Of a stretch of 64,000 nucleotides of DNA, positions 41,693-51,393 are shown piece by piece. Origin of the DNA: Bacillota bacterium (GTDB taxonomy: Bacteria > Bacillota > Bacilli > Alicyclobacillales > SLC66); assembly GCA_021821055.1 (NCBI GenBank), contig JAKACX010000006.1, positions 1 to 64,000 of the forward strand, in the 5' to 3' direction. The translations under genes and the position numbers were made by a program. Below the pieces are notes generated by a model. It searched no databases. It had not been told where the DNA came from and saw nothing but the letters and a program-made list of their open reading frames with translations. Position 1 is the stretch's first letter. The number at the start of each line of letters is the position of its first letter.

Positions 41693-42451
41693 TTACCTTA
41701 GGCGCCGCCTGTCTGCAAACGGGCGGCCCGCGGCGGCGGCCCTGCGCAGGCCCGCGACTTCATCGGGGCGCAGATGGCGCCAGGATCCCGGTCGGAGTCC
41801 GCGCAGCGTCAGGTCGCCGTAACGCACGCGCGTGAGCCGCAGGCAGGCGTGATGAACGGAATCGAGCATCCGCCGCACCTGGCGGTTGCGCCCTTCGTGC
41901 AAGGTGATGACAAGCCGCGTCGAACGTCCGTCTGTGCCTAGGACGGCGACCTCGCACGGACTGGTTGTCGCGCCGTCGAGTTCAATTCCGTCGCGCAGCG
42001 TCTGGAGCACTCCGTCTTTCGGTCTTCCCGCGACCACCGCCTCATACACCTTCATGACCCCGTAGCGCGGGTGCATCAACATGTTGGACAAGTCGCCGTC
42101 ATTGGTGAGCACAAGGACGCCGCTCGTCTCATAGTCGAGTCGTCCCACGGGAAAGACGCGCCCTCCGAGGCCGCTGAGAAAATCGAGCACCGTTTTCCGG
42201 CCCTCCGGGTCTTTTGCCGTCGTGACGCATCCCGCCGGCTTGTACAGAAGCACGTACAGCGGTTTTTGCGGACCGTGAACAGGCTGCCCGTCCACCTCGA
42301 TGCGATCGCCCGGCGCCGCGCGGACACCGAGTTCGCGCACGGTCACTCCATTGACCTTAACCCGTCCGGCGGTGATCAATTCTTCACATGCGCGGCGCGA
42401 AGCGATCCCGGATTGCGCCAAAACCTTTTGCAGTCGTTCGCCCCGATTCAC
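41693..42451 (-). CDS. rluB: 23S rRNA pseudouridine synthase RluB
   Basis: Modifies a uridine in 23S rRNA. The 252 residues begin with an S4 domain (about 5-55, RLQKVLAQSGIASRRACEEL). The RsuA-like catalytic domain follows, with GRLDYETSGVLVLTNDG, in which the aspartate is catalytic. The arginine-rich C terminus is basic. Position next to resD and spmB is the Bacillus ypuL position. Confidence 0.93.
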   Translation of the reverse strand: MNRGERLQKVLAQSGIASRRACEELITAGRVKVNGVTVRELGVRAAPGDRIEVDGQPVHGPQKPLYVLLYKPAGCVTTAKDPEGRKTVLDFLSGLGGRVFPVGRLDYETSGVLVLTNDGDLSNMLMHPRYGVMKVYEAVVAGRPKDGVLQTLRDGIELDGATTSPCEVAVLGTDGRSTRLVITLHEGRNRQVRRMLDSVHHACLRLTRVRYGDLTLRGLRPGSWRHLRPDEVAGLRRAAAAGRPFADRRRLR

Positions 42452-42474
42452 CGGCGTCCTCCTTGACGTGCGTT

Positions 42475-42999
42475 TTATGGGAATAAAAGCCTTACGGCAA
42501 TAACGGACGCGATCACGCTCGCCAGATCCGACAACAGGCCCACCTTGACGGCGTACCTTGGACGGCGCACTCCGACACTGCCAAAATACACGGTCAGCAC
42601 GTAGAGAGTCGTGTCCGTGCTGCCCTGCATCACGGAAGCCGCCCGCCCGACAAATGAATCCGGGCCGGCGTGTTTGAACAGGTCGGTCACCAGCGCGAGC
42701 GACCCGGATCCGGAGATGGGCCGCAACAGCGCCAGCGGCAGCAATTCGCCCGGGAACCGCAGCCGGTCAAGCAGCGGAGCGAGACCGTGAATCAGCAGCG
42801 ACAGGGCGCCGGAGGCGCGAAACACGTTGACGGCGACCATCATGGCAACCAGTTGCGGGATCAGGCTGACAGCCGTGGAAAAACCGTCGGTCGCCCCTGC
42901 CACAAACGAGTCATATACGCGTACGCGGCGCAACGCCCCCGCGACGAGGATGCCCGCTAGGGTCACGGGCAGAGCCCAGGATGAAAGCAGCGCAATCAT
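42475..42999 (-). CDS. spmB: Spore maturation protein SpmB
   Basis: Membrane protein needed for core dehydration of the forespore. The 174 residues have about four to five hydrophobic segments, with DSFVAGATDGFSTAV and RPISGSGSLALVTDLF, the latter from the nucleoside-transporter-like gate family. The ATG at 42999 overlaps the spmA stop in an ATGA junction, so the two are translated together as in Bacillus. Confidence 0.93.
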   Translation of the reverse strand: MIALLSSWALPVTLAGILVAGALRRVRVYDSFVAGATDGFSTAVSLIPQLVAMMVAVNVFRASGALSLLIHGLAPLLDRLRFPGELLPLALLRPISGSGSLALVTDLFKHAGPDSFVGRAASVMQGSTDTTLYVLTVYFGSVGVRRPRYAVKVGLLSDLASVIASVIAVRLLFP

Positions 43000-43595
43000 G
43001 CCCGGTTCCTCCGCCCGCCTGCCGCTGAGCGGGCGCGAAAATGGCGGTCGAGCCAAATGGCGACGGCCGTCGCAACCAGTGTCGCAAGAATCGTGCTGCC
43101 GACGATATCGGCCGGATTTTTCGCGTGAAACTCCAGGCGCAATCCGATCACGGTGGCCGGGATGAGGGTGAGGCTGGCCGTGTTGAGCGCAAGCAGCGTG
43201 CACATCGCGTCGGATGCCGTATCGCTTCCCGGATTCAATGTCTCAAGTTCGCGCATGGCGCGCAGGCCCAGGGGCGTCGCCGCGTTGCCAAGTCCGAGGA
43301 TATTGGCGCTCATGTTTGCGATCAGCGCACCCATCGCCGGGTGGTCCGGAGGAACGGACGGGTAGAGCCAGCGTGCGAACGGGCTCACAAGACGCGCCAG
43401 GCTGTCCACCAGTCCGGCGTCCTCGGCGATGCGCATGATGCCAAGCCAAAAGGAGATGACCCCGATGAGCCCAAACGAGACCAGCACGCCGTCCTTGGCC
43501 CCGCCGAGCACGCCTTCCGTCACTTGGTCAATGCGTCCCGTGAACGCGGCGACGACGAGGCCGACCGCAAAAAGACCGAACCATATTATATTCAT
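42996..43595 (-). CDS. spmA: Spore maturation protein SpmA
   Basis: Partner of SpmB. The 199 residues have about five membrane segments and the gate motif GAKDGVLVSFGLIG, with SANILGLGNAATPLGL later. Start at the ATG of 43595 or the ATG just before (43598); both follow GGGAG. Order dacB-spmA-spmB is the Bacillus order. Expected to be expressed in the mother cell. Confidence 0.93.
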   Translation of the reverse strand: MNIIWFGLFAVGLVVAAFTGRIDQVTEGVLGGAKDGVLVSFGLIGVISFWLGIMRIAEDAGLVDSLARLVSPFARWLYPSVPPDHPAMGALIANMSANILGLGNAATPLGLRAMRELETLNPGSDTASDAMCTLLALNTASLTLIPATVIGLRLEFHAKNPADIVGSTILATLVATAVAIWLDRHFRARSAAGGRRNRA

Positions 43596-43675
43596 CATCG
43601 ACTCCCGATCTCCTCTCCCGAGACCGTGAATAGACCCCGCATTTTCCGGGTAGACCGCCACGTGCGGCGCATATT

Positions 43676-44905
43676 TCAGAAGAAGAGTTCCTTCAGCCGT
43701 CCGAACAGCCCCTTCGCCTTGACGTCCTGCGCCGCGGCGAGCGGCAGGCGGCCGATCACCTGTCCGTGCAGGCTGTACTGCACATAGCCGGCGACCTGCC
43801 CCGCGCGAACCGGGGCCACGAGCGTGCGCAGCCTCTCAACCCTGTCGACGACGGCCGCCGTCTCGTCGCGATGCAAGGGAAAGACCAGCGCCCCACGCGG
43901 CAGCAGACGGACGTCCGCCGCCAGGCCGTACCGGACTTTCGCGCGGTACTCCCGGTGCACGAACTGAGCGACGTTGCGCCGCTCGTAAGCCGTCAAGCCG
44001 TACGTCAGCAGGCGCGCGGAATCCACCCAGTCATTGCCGTCGCGCAACACGATGAGCGCCACCTGATGCCCGTCTTGCGTGGCCGAGCTCGCGAGACACC
44101 GGCCCGACTTGCGGGTGTAGCCCGTTTTCACTCCGTCCGCACCCGGCATCATCCACAGCAGCTTGTTCTTGTTCTTCAACTCGCGCGACCATTTCTCCCC
44201 CGGCCAAGGCATGCTGTAGTGCTTTGTGCCGACAATGCGGCGAAACAGCGGATCTCGCAGGGCCGTTCGCGTGATCACCGCCATGTCGTGCGCGGTCGAG
44301 TAGTGCTGCGGATCGTCCAACCCGTGCGGATTCGTAAAATGGCTGTGCGTGAGGCCGAGCCCGCGCACCTGCGCGTTCATCTGTCCGGCGAACGCCGCCG
44401 TCGTACCGGAAAGAAACTCCGCGATGGCGGTCGCCGCATCATTGCCGCTGCGCAGCATCATGCCGTAGGTCAGCGCGCGAAGCGTCTGTCGCTCGCCTGG
44501 CGCGAGGTAAATCGAAGACCCCTCCTGGCGCGCGGCATCCGGCGAGACCGTGACTGTCTCATCGAGCTTGCCTGAACGGACGGCGATCCACCCGGTGATG
44601 ATCTTGGTCAGGCTGGCGATCAGCATCCTGCGGTCGGGCGCTTTCTCGTACAGAATGCGGCCGGTGTCGACGTCGATCAGGGTCGCCGCCTCCGCGGAAA
44701 CCGAAGGCTCATGCGTGACGATCGGCGGGACGCGATCGAGACGCGCGGGGCGCGGGCGGACGCGAGAAAGAACCGCGTCGGGGAGACACAGGCTGACCGC
44801 GAGCGCGGTGGCCGCCGCGAGCGGGGTCCACCGCACAACGCGCCGGGACGCGGGCCGTGGCCGTCCTGTCTTCTCTTGGCTAACATTATGCGCTGACTTG
44901 TCCAT
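43676..44905 (-). CDS. dacB: D-alanyl-D-alanine carboxypeptidase DacB
   Basis: Penicillin-binding protein of the low-molecular-mass class, trimming pentapeptides; DacB acts on spore cortex. The 409 residues start with a signal peptide (about 25-46). The serine site is SLTKI (about residue 93), SGNDAA gives the second motif and KTGYTRKSG the third. The C-terminal beta domain (about 310-400) is usual for PBP5-type enzymes. I chose the ATG at 44905, nine bases after GAGAGGAG. The next gene upstream is ytfJ, separated by a terminator. Confidence 0.92.
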   Translation of the reverse strand: MDKSAHNVSQEKTGRPRPASRRVVRWTPLAAATALAVSLCLPDAVLSRVRPRPARLDRVPPIVTHEPSVSAEAATLIDVDTGRILYEKAPDRRMLIASLTKIITGWIAVRSGKLDETVTVSPDAARQEGSSIYLAPGERQTLRALTYGMMLRSGNDAATAIAEFLSGTTAAFAGQMNAQVRGLGLTHSHFTNPHGLDDPQHYSTAHDMAVITRTALRDPLFRRIVGTKHYSMPWPGEKWSRELKNKNKLLWMMPGADGVKTGYTRKSGRCLASSATQDGHQVALIVLRDGNDWVDSARLLTYGLTAYERRNVAQFVHREYRAKVRYGLAADVRLLPRGALVFPLHRDETAAVVDRVERLRTLVAPVRAGQVAGYVQYSLHGQVIGRLPLAAAQDVKAKGLFGRLKELFF

Positions 44906-44952
44906 ATAGAAGCACTCCTCTCCGGCCTGATTGACAGCGTCCACAAAGAACA

Positions 44953-44981
44953 AAAGCAAGCGCCGCGAGAGCGCTTGCTTT
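44953..44981 (-). terminator. Intrinsic terminator between ytfJ and dacB
   Basis: A 10-base stem (44954-44963 with 44971-44980) with a T-rich tail on the minus strand. It marks the end of the scp-ytfJ unit and implies a separate promoter for dacB. Confidence 0.8.
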
Positions 44982-44994
44982 CAGGAAGCCGTGC

Positions 44995-45441
44995 TCACAT
45001 CGCCGTCATCGGGGGTGTGACGGGCTGTGCGTTCACTCGGCGCGAATTCATCATGGCTTCGATGCGGTCCATGACGGCCGGGGCGAGATCGATCAGACGA
45101 TCGTACATCTGGTTGCTGTCGGTGGACAACAGCTTGACGTTGCCGTGACCGACGACGAGAAATCCCATTGGGCTTATGGAGACCCCGCCGCCGGCGCCAC
45201 CGCCGAACGGGGCTTCGCCGTCCGCGCCAGCGACGGCCGTCGCGGTGCGGTCGTGTCCGTCGCGGCCGATGCGAAACTCGCTTCCGCCCGCGGCAAAGCC
45301 GAATCCGACCCGCGAGATCGGCAGTATGACACTCCCGTCCGGAGTCTCCACGGCGTCCCCGACGATGGTGTTGACATCCACCATCTCTTTAAGGTTCTCC
45401 ATGGCTGTCTGCATGAGAGATTGAATCGGATGATCCAGCAT
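44995..45441 (-). CDS. ytfJ: Sporulation protein YtfJ (GerW family)
   Basis: Protein of the GerW/YtfJ family, made during sporulation; reported as needed for germination in some species. The 148 residues contain DGSVILPISRVGFGFAAGGS and a glycine-rich loop APFGGGAGGGVSISPMGFLVV. The ATG at 45441 follows GGAGG at six bases. The end of the upstream gene overlaps it by 53 bases. Confidence 0.85.
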   Translation of the reverse strand: MLDHPIQSLMQTAMENLKEMVDVNTIVGDAVETPDGSVILPISRVGFGFAAGGSEFRIGRDGHDRTATAVAGADGEAPFGGGAGGGVSISPMGFLVVGHGNVKLLSTDSNQMYDRLIDLAPAVMDRIEAMMNSRRVNAQPVTPPMTAM

Positions 45442-46069
45442 GAACACCCTCCTTTGCCACGGTGACCAGCGTCTTCTTGACCAGGAGGAACAAGCGCCAC
45501 CCTGCGTAGGTAGCTTTGCCGAGCCGTGTAGTCACTATGCACGATGCGCGCGTTGCGAGCACGGGTCTGTCAAACCGCGGCGTGATCGACATCCGGGGCG
45601 TGTGGGACAGCGTCAGAACCTGCGACGCGGCGCCGACCACGGTGGATTTGACCGTCCACAGAACCCCGCACAGGATCGCGGCGTCCGGCGCAAATGGAGC
45701 GCCAACGGTCGTTGACCAGTCGATGTCCCGGATTTCAAAGGCGCGCAAAAGCCGGCGCAGCGCGGCGATGTCCTGCAGAAAATCTCCCGCGGCACGCCAT
45801 GCGGAGCCCGGCGCGCCGCGCGCCGGGCCATCAGACAGTCGATCCGCGCGGACGCCCGTATCGCCGAGCGCCACGCGTCTGTCGTACCGCACGACGTACA
45901 TGGCCCGCACGCGGACATCGAGCGTGTCGTCGGCGCCCGCACCGCCCACGCCATGATCCATGTGCGTGTAAGACAACTCCACGCGGATGGGCGCAAAGAC
46001 GAGGGCTGCCGCGAACAGAACGACAACCGGCAGCCACCACCAGGTCACGAGGAAATCCTCCCATTTCAT
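45389..46069 (-). CDS. DUF2953 family protein
   Basis: 226 residues with one N-terminal membrane segment (about 10-26) and a cytosolic or extracytosolic domain typical of DUF2953, a family found beside ytfJ in sporulating species. It includes RRLLRAFEIRDIDWSTTVG and a basic C terminus. The last 53 bases overlap ytfJ. Function not known; sporulation context is suggested by its neighbours. Confidence 0.75.
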   Translation of the reverse strand: MKWEDFLVTWWWLPVVVLFAAALVFAPIRVELSYTHMDHGVGGAGADDTLDVRVRAMYVVRYDRRVALGDTGVRADRLSDGPARGAPGSAWRAAGDFLQDIAALRRLLRAFEIRDIDWSTTVGAPFAPDAAILCGVLWTVKSTVVGAASQVLTLSHTPRMSITPRFDRPVLATRASCIVTTRLGKATYAGWRLFLLVKKTLVTVAKEGVHAGSSDSISHADSHGEP

Positions 46070-46111
46070 GCACCGTCATTCCACGGGTAGTCTTCTTTAT
46101 AGGCGTCGCAA

Positions 46112-46687
46112 TTATTCCGCAGGAGCGTCAGGTTCCTCCAGCGGCGGGAGATCGTCAAACGAGTTGAGTCCAAAGTGATCGAGGAAGTCCTTCGTGGTGC
46201 CGTACAGGATCGGGCGCCCCGGTCCCTCCGCGCGCCCCACTTCACCAATCAGCCCGCGGGCGATCAGCGTGGAAATGGCGCGATCACTCTTGACGCCCCG
46301 CAGGTGCTCGATTCCGGAACGCGCGATGGGCTGCTTGTAGGCGACAATGGCCAGTGTTTCGAGTGCGGCGGCCGACAGCGCAGCGGGAGTCGGAGCGAGG
46401 GCAAGATCGCGCAGGTAGGGCGCGAGGGCGGGGTGTACGACCAGTTGCCACGCCTGCCCAGAGCGAATCGCGCGAATCATCCTGCCATCCGCCTCCTGCA
46501 CCGCCGCGAGCCGCTCGCACAGATCTGCCGCGGACGCCTCGCTGACAAAAAAGACGCGGGCGATCTCTGCGTCCGTCAGACCCTCCATGCCCGCCGCGAA
46601 CAGGACGCCTTCGAGCGCGGCCAGGAGCCCCGCGGCGTCCGTGCCGCGCCGGCTCGCAGCCAGTTCGACATCCAGGTTCTCTTGCAT
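46112..46687 (-). CDS. scpB: Segregation and condensation protein B
   Basis: ScpB binds ScpA and the Smc ATPase heads in the condensin complex that organises the chromosome. The 191 residues have two winged-helix regions with LAALEGVLFAAG and ALETLAIVAYKQPIAR, where the second is strongly conserved. It follows scpA on the same strand with a 54-base gap. Confidence 0.95.
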   Translation of the reverse strand: MQENLDVELAASRRGTDAAGLLAALEGVLFAAGMEGLTDAEIARVFFVSEASAADLCERLAAVQEADGRMIRAIRSGQAWQLVVHPALAPYLRDLALAPTPAALSAAALETLAIVAYKQPIARSGIEHLRGVKSDRAISTLIARGLIGEVGRAEGPGRPILYGTTKDFLDHFGLNSFDDLPPLEEPDAPAE

Positions 46688-46741
46688 GCATCGACACCTC
46701 TCGACGACTTGTCGGTCTGACCGCTCCGCGCATGGCGGCTC

Positions 46742-47494
46742 TCACTCCGGGTCTGGCCGGAGGCGCAGCGTGATCCACAGTTCTCCACAGTGGACCTTTT
46801 GCTCACACGCGACGCGGCGCAGGCGGATGAGTTCCAGAACGGCCAGAAAAACCGTGACGATCTCGCGCCGGTCACCGGCCCCGTCCAGCAAGTCGGCAAA
46901 TGTCGCGCCGGACTGCCGCAGCCTCCGTTCGATGGATCGCATCCGCTGCGGAATGGTTTCGCGGTCGCGTGCGATCTGCACGTCCTGCGCCGGCCGCGTC
47001 CGCCGCAAGGCCGCGTGCAGGCTCGCGAGCAGATCCGCCAGTTGCACGGCGCCCAGCCGATCCGCCATGCTCGGTTCCGTGCGAAACGCTTCCAGACCCA
47101 GGGGCATCCGCCCGACCCATTCGGCGCGCCGCAACTCCATCGAACGCAGCGCTTCCGCCGCCTCCTTGAATGACCTGTACTCCAGCAGCCGACGGGCAAG
47201 CTCCCGTTCCTCGTCCGGCCCCTCGCCGTCCGCGTCAAAATCCTCCGCGCCGTCCTCACGGCGTTGCGGCAACAGCGACTTGGCCTTGATCTCGATCAGC
47301 GTTGCGGCCATCACGATAAATTCACTGGCAATCTCCATGTGCGCCGCAATCGAATCCTGCAGAAACAGAAGGTACTGGTCGGTGATGCGCGCCAGCGAAA
47401 TCTGGTGGATGTCGATCTCCTGCGTCACGATCAGGTGCAGCAGCAGATCAAGCGGACCTTCAAACGCGTCGAGCGAAAGGCGGTACGTCTCCAT
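46742..47494 (-). CDS. scpA: Segregation and condensation protein A
   Basis: Kleisin subunit of Smc-ScpAB. The 250 residues start YRLSLDAFEGPLDLLLHLI, the N-terminal kleisin motif, and have the EFIVMAATLIEIKAKSLLP segment (about 60-79). The ATG at 47494 is just after the M50 protease stop, so translation may be coupled. Order M50-scpA-scpB is the usual Firmicutes one. Confidence 0.95.
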   Translation of the reverse strand: METYRLSLDAFEGPLDLLLHLIVTQEIDIHQISLARITDQYLLFLQDSIAAHMEIASEFIVMAATLIEIKAKSLLPQRREDGAEDFDADGEGPDEERELARRLLEYRSFKEAAEALRSMELRRAEWVGRMPLGLEAFRTEPSMADRLGAVQLADLLASLHAALRRTRPAQDVQIARDRETIPQRMRSIERRLRQSGATFADLLDGAGDRREIVTVFLAVLELIRLRRVACEQKVHCGELWITLRLRPDPE

Positions 47495-47497
47495 ACG

Positions 47498-48136
47498 TCA
47501 GAACCCCGGCGCAAACCAGCCCAGGATAGCCTGTATGACAGTCTGGACAATGAACTGGCCCGGCGGAAGCAACAGGATAAGCAGCAGCAGGAACGGCCCC
47601 ACGCGTTCAAACTTGTAGAGGCGCACGCGGGTTCGCAGCGGGAGCAGGTTGGCCAACACGTTCCAGCCGTCCAGCGGTGGGATCGGCAGCAGATTGAACA
47701 CGGCCATCGCAATATTGATGTAGGCCATCCAGTTGAGCGTCATAATGATGAAGTTTCCACCGCCGGTCTGCCAAAAGGGGTTGTTGTAGTGCGCACCCCA
47801 CGTCGACATGAGCAGGAGCGCGGAAATCGCGCCGACCACCGCGCTCATGAACGGGCCGGCCAGCGCGACCAGGATCATGCCGAGCCGCGGATTCACCCGC
47901 ATTTTGCGCGGGTCGACCATCACCGGACGCCCCCAGCCAAAGCCCACGATGAAGATCAAGAACAGCCCGATCATGTCCAGATGGGCCAGCGGATTGAGTG
48001 TCACGCGGCCCTGCCGCCGCGCGGTGTCGTCCCCCACCAGCAGCGCCGCCGCGGCGTGGCCAAACTCGTGAACCGCTATGCCCACCACAACCGCGATCAG
48101 GCGAAACAGAAGGTCTTTTCCGAATAGATTCAGCAC
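47498..48136 (-). CDS. Site-2-type M50 metalloprotease
   Basis: Polytopic membrane zinc protease related to YwhC and SpoIVFB. In 212 residues the zinc site is HEFGH (about 22-26), and the third ligand motif NLLPIPPLDG (about 143-152) is present. About six membrane segments. Start choice is a GTG at 48136; upstream starts exist. Targets unknown, and this type has no PDZ domain. It sits beside scpA as in many Bacillales. Confidence 0.88.
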   Translation of the reverse strand: MLNLFGKDLLFRLIAVVVGIAVHEFGHAAAALLVGDDTARRQGRVTLNPLAHLDMIGLFLIFIVGFGWGRPVMVDPRKMRVNPRLGMILVALAGPFMSAVVGAISALLLMSTWGAHYNNPFWQTGGGNFIIMTLNWMAYINIAMAVFNLLPIPPLDGWNVLANLLPLRTRVRLYKFERVGPFLLLLILLLPPGQFIVQTVIQAILGWFAPGF

Positions 48137-48198
48137 GCTTGCGCCATTCCTCCCCCAGCCGTACACGAAAGCCTGCGGATGCACCGCGCGTGGCGGTT

Positions 48199-48999
48199 TT
48201 AGATCTGTAGAATCCTGCCCGGCAGAAAGCGGCTGTACCCGGGGTAGACATGAGCGTGCGCCTGAATTTCGCGCCGCGCCCTCATCCGCACCGCAGCCAG
48301 CGGCAGCGTGGCTGAGGGCGCGCGCCGTGCGACGATGAGGACATTGCTCTCCACGAATGGAACGAGGCCGAGCGACAGCGCCCACACGGGTCCAACCAGA
48401 AGCTTGAGATTGCGGCACAGATTCACGAAACGTCGCCTCCGGGCGCCCGCTGTCGCCATGATCGCGTTGACCATGAGAACTCCACCCGGTTCGAGGCCGT
48501 CCGCCAACGCCCGCAAGAAGACGGGAGAGAGCAAGGTTTGCGGCGTCTCCTCCTGAAAAAAGGCGTCCAGGAAGATGAGGTCGAACATATCCTGCAGCCG
48601 CGGCACGAACAGCCGCGCGTCCGCCTGAAGCAGACGCACGCGGGGCCCGGACGGCGCATGAAAAAAGCGCCGCGCGGCCTCAATCACCACTTCGTCGATA
48701 TCGACGCCGACGATCTGCGCGCCGGGATGGCGACGGTAGACGTGCGAGATTGCCGTGGCCGTCCCAATGCCGAGCGCCAGAAAGCGGCTGACGCGCGGAC
48801 GCCACGCGGTGTGCAGCGAAAACGCCTGTTGATAGGGAAAATACAAGCGCTCCGGACGCGCGATCACGCAGGCGCCCTGCCAACTGGCGCGCGGCCCCCC
48901 GAAACGCAGGAAGCGCACACCGTTTCGCTCGCCGACAAAGACGGTCTGATAGGTCGATCGCGCCTCAAAGAGCGCCGCGGTAGGACTGCCCATGGACAT
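48199..48999 (-). CDS. Spermidine-synthase-like methyltransferase fold protein
   Basis: Cytosolic protein with the spermidine synthase (SpeE) type of SAM fold. In 266 residues LALGIGTATAISH (about 73-85) resembles motif I, and VGVDIDEVVI ends with an acidic residue for the ligand. FDLIFLDAFFQEETP is the motif after it. SpeE catalytic aspartates are only partly matched, so the substrate may differ. It starts right after the ribH stop (TGAATG), which suggests co-translation with the riboflavin operon. Confidence 0.75.
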   Translation of the reverse strand: MSMGSPTAALFEARSTYQTVFVGERNGVRFLRFGGPRASWQGACVIARPERLYFPYQQAFSLHTAWRPRVSRFLALGIGTATAISHVYRRHPGAQIVGVDIDEVVIEAARRFFHAPSGPRVRLLQADARLFVPRLQDMFDLIFLDAFFQEETPQTLLSPVFLRALADGLEPGGVLMVNAIMATAGARRRRFVNLCRNLKLLVGPVWALSLGLVPFVESNVLIVARRAPSATLPLAAVRMRARREIQAHAHVYPGYSRFLPGRILQI

Positions 49000-49470
49000 T
49001 CAACTGCGCAGCGCGCGCGCCAGGTTGGCCATCTCAATCGCTGTCACGGCGGCGTCCCAGCCCTTGTTCCCAGCTTTTGTCCCGGCCCTCTCGATGGCCT
49101 GTTCGATCGTATCGGTTGTCAATACGCCAAATACGACCGGCAGTCCGCTTGCCACCGCGGCCGCCGCGACGCCCTTGGCGACCTCGGCGGCGACGTAGTC
49201 GAAGTGCGGCGTCGATCCCCGGATGACCGCGCCGAGCGTGATGACCGCGTTGTACTTCCCGGAGTCGGCCATCAGGCGCGCGGCCAGCGGGATTTCAAAC
49301 GCGCCCGGAACAAGCGCCACATCGACGTCCTCTCCGCCGACACCGTGGCGTTCCAGCGCGTCCTTGGCGCCCGCCAGCAGTCTGTTCGAGATGAAATCAT
49401 TGAACCGTGCGACGACAATCCCGAAGCGCAGTCCGGTGCCAACCAGGTGTCCTTCATAGACCATGCCCAC
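49000..49470 (-). CDS. ribH: 6,7-Dimethyl-8-ribityllumazine synthase
   Basis: Joins the pyrimidine and the dihydroxybutanone phosphate to make lumazine. 156 residues with the family motifs [36 protein letters not shown] and [12 protein letters not shown]. It starts with GTG (49470), nine bases after GGAG. Third step downstream of ribBA in the operon ribD-ribE-ribBA-ribH. Confidence 0.96.
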   Translation of the reverse strand: MGMVYEGHLVGTGLRFGIVVARFNDFISNRLLAGAKDALERHGVGGEDVDVALVPGAFEIPLAARLMADSGKYNAVITLGAVIRGSTPHFDYVAAEVAKGVAAAAVASGLPVVFGVLTTDTIEQAIERAGTKAGNKGWDAAVTAIEMANLARALRS

Positions 49471-49535
49471 GCGCGAACACTCCCTATATGTATCCGCCGT
49501 TCAACCGCGACAGGGGTGAACGGACCGCTTTTTGA

Positions 49536-50729
49536 CTACAGGTTCAGCATATGGCCGAGCTTGGACTTCTTCGTTTCAAGGTACTTTCCGTTAAAGGCGC
49601 TGGCGTCCACCTGAAGCGCGACGCGCTCGACAATCTCCAGTCCGTGTCCATGAAGGCCGCTGACTTTGCGCGGATTGTTCGTCATCAGCCGCATCTTGCG
49701 CACACCCACATCGATCAGGATCTGTGCACCGATGCCATAATCGCGCAGGTCCGGCGCAAAACCGAGCTCGCGGTTGGCTTCAACCGTGTCGAGGCCCCGT
49801 TCCTGCAGTTCGTATGCGCGGATCTTGTTGACAAGGCCGATACCCCGCCCTTCCTGACGCATATAGACTAACACGCCCTCTCCTTCCCGCGCAATTTGCG
49901 ACAGGGCCGCGTGCAACTGCGGGCCGCAATCGCAGCGCCAGGAACCGAAGACATCGCCCGTCAGGCATTCCGAATGCATCCGTACGAGGGTGGGCCGCGA
50001 CCCGTCTATCGCTCCCATGACCAGGGCGACGTGTTCCTTGTCGTCGAGGCTGTTGCGGTAGACGACGATGTGGAAGTCGCCGTACTGCGTCGGCAGGTCC
50101 GCTTCCGCCGCGCGGTGCACGAGTTGTTCGCGCTGCTTGCGGTACGCGATCAGGTCGGCCACGGTGATCATCAAGAGTCCGTATTCCTTTGCCAGCAACT
50201 GCAGGTCGGGCACGCGGGCCATGCTGCCGTCCGCGTTTAGCACCTCGCAGATCACGCCGGCCGGATAAGACCCGCACAGCCGCGCCAGGTCCACCGCCGC
50301 CTCCGTGTGGCCGGCCCGGCGCAGAACGCCGCCTTCCTTGGCAATCAGCGGAAAGACGTGCCCGGGTCGCTTGAAGTCCTTGCCCAGGTTGTGATCGTCG
50401 ATCAGCGCCCGGACCGTCGCTGCCCGCTCGGCGGCGGAAATGCCCGTTGTCGTCGAACTGTGATCGACCGATACAGTGAACGCCGTGCGCAGCGTGTCGG
50501 TGCTGTTCTGTACCATGGGCTGCAGGTCAAGCGCCCGCGCCCGATCCTCGGCGAGCGGCACGCACACGAGGCCGCGGCCGTAAGTGATCATGAAGTTGAT
50601 GACGACAGGCGTCACATGTTCCGCCAACGCCACAAAGTCGCCTTCATTTTCCCGGTCTTCGTCGTCCACGACGATGATGATCTCGCCGCGGTGCAAGGCG
50701 CCAAGCGCCTCTTCAATGGTGGCAAACAC
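49536..50729 (-). CDS. ribA: Bifunctional GTP cyclohydrolase II / DHBP synthase
   Basis: RibBA fusion. Residues 1-200 form 3,4-dihydroxy-2-butanone-4-phosphate synthase with [12 protein letters not shown]. The C-terminal half is GTP cyclohydrolase II with the zinc cysteines [17 protein letters not shown] and [13 protein letters not shown]. 397 residues, the usual fusion length. The GTG start (50729) has GGAG nine bases before. Both key starting molecules of riboflavin come from this protein. Confidence 0.95.
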   Translation of the reverse strand: MFATIEEALGALHRGEIIIVVDDEDRENEGDFVALAEHVTPVVINFMITYGRGLVCVPLAEDRARALDLQPMVQNSTDTLRTAFTVSVDHSSTTTGISAAERAATVRALIDDHNLGKDFKRPGHVFPLIAKEGGVLRRAGHTEAAVDLARLCGSYPAGVICEVLNADGSMARVPDLQLLAKEYGLLMITVADLIAYRKQREQLVHRAAEADLPTQYGDFHIVVYRNSLDDKEHVALVMGAIDGSRPTLVRMHSECLTGDVFGSWRCDCGPQLHAALSQIAREGEGVLVYMRQEGRGIGLVNKIRAYELQERGLDTVEANRELGFAPDLRDYGIGAQILIDVGVRKMRLMTNNPRKVSGLHGHGLEIVERVALQVDASAFNGKYLETKKSKLGHMLNL

Positions 50730-50742
50730 GTCAGGTCACTCC

Positions 50743-51393
50743 TCAGAATCCCAGTTTGCGCAGCGCGTCCTCCGTCAGGCCCGAACTTTCCGCGGCGCCG
50801 GAACCGCGACCATGCAACAGGCGGGCGACATACTTCGCGATCATGTCCACCTCGAGATTGACCTCGGCGCCCGGCGACAGTCCGCCGATGGTCGTCACGC
50901 CGGCCGTATGCGGAATGACGGATACCCGAAACCACGTGTCCGCCGTCTTCGCAACCGTCAGGCTGACCCCGTCGACGGCGATGGAACCTTTGTCCACGAT
51001 AAACGGCATGAGGTCGGGGGGCGCGGAAACGTCCAGCAGTATGGAGGACGCGCTGCGCGCCGTGGAGAGGACCTGGCCGACGCCGTCGATGTGTCCGGCC
51101 ACGAGGTGTCCCCCAAGCCTCGTGTCGGCGCGCACGGCGCGCTCCAGATTCACGCGCTGCGTCGCGCGCATCCGGGGGAAGGTCGTGCGTTGCTCTGTCT
51201 CGGCCACCACATCCGCCGTGAAACCGTCGCCGCGCACATCGGTGGCCGTCAGGCAGGCGCCGTTCACCGACACGCTGTCGCCTACGCGCATGCCGCCCAT
51301 GACAACCCCGGCGGCGACCGTGATGGACAGGCCGCCCGCCACGCGCCGGATACTGGACACGACACCCACTTCCTCGATCAAACCCGTGAACAA
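50743..51393 (-). CDS. ribE: Riboflavin synthase alpha subunit
   Basis: Dismutates two lumazines to riboflavin. 216 residues with the two similar lumazine-binding domains; the N-terminal MFTGLIEEVG and the repeat SVNGACLT / AVDGVSLT are diagnostic. The start overlaps the ribD end by 16 bases, so translation is coupled. Confidence 0.95.
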   Translation of the reverse strand: MFTGLIEEVGVVSSIRRVAGGLSITVAAGVVMGGMRVGDSVSVNGACLTATDVRGDGFTADVVAETEQRTTFPRMRATQRVNLERAVRADTRLGGHLVAGHIDGVGQVLSTARSASSILLDVSAPPDLMPFIVDKGSIAVDGVSLTVAKTADTWFRVSVIPHTAGVTTIGGLSPGAEVNLEVDMIAKYVARLLHGRGSGAAESSGLTEDALRKLGF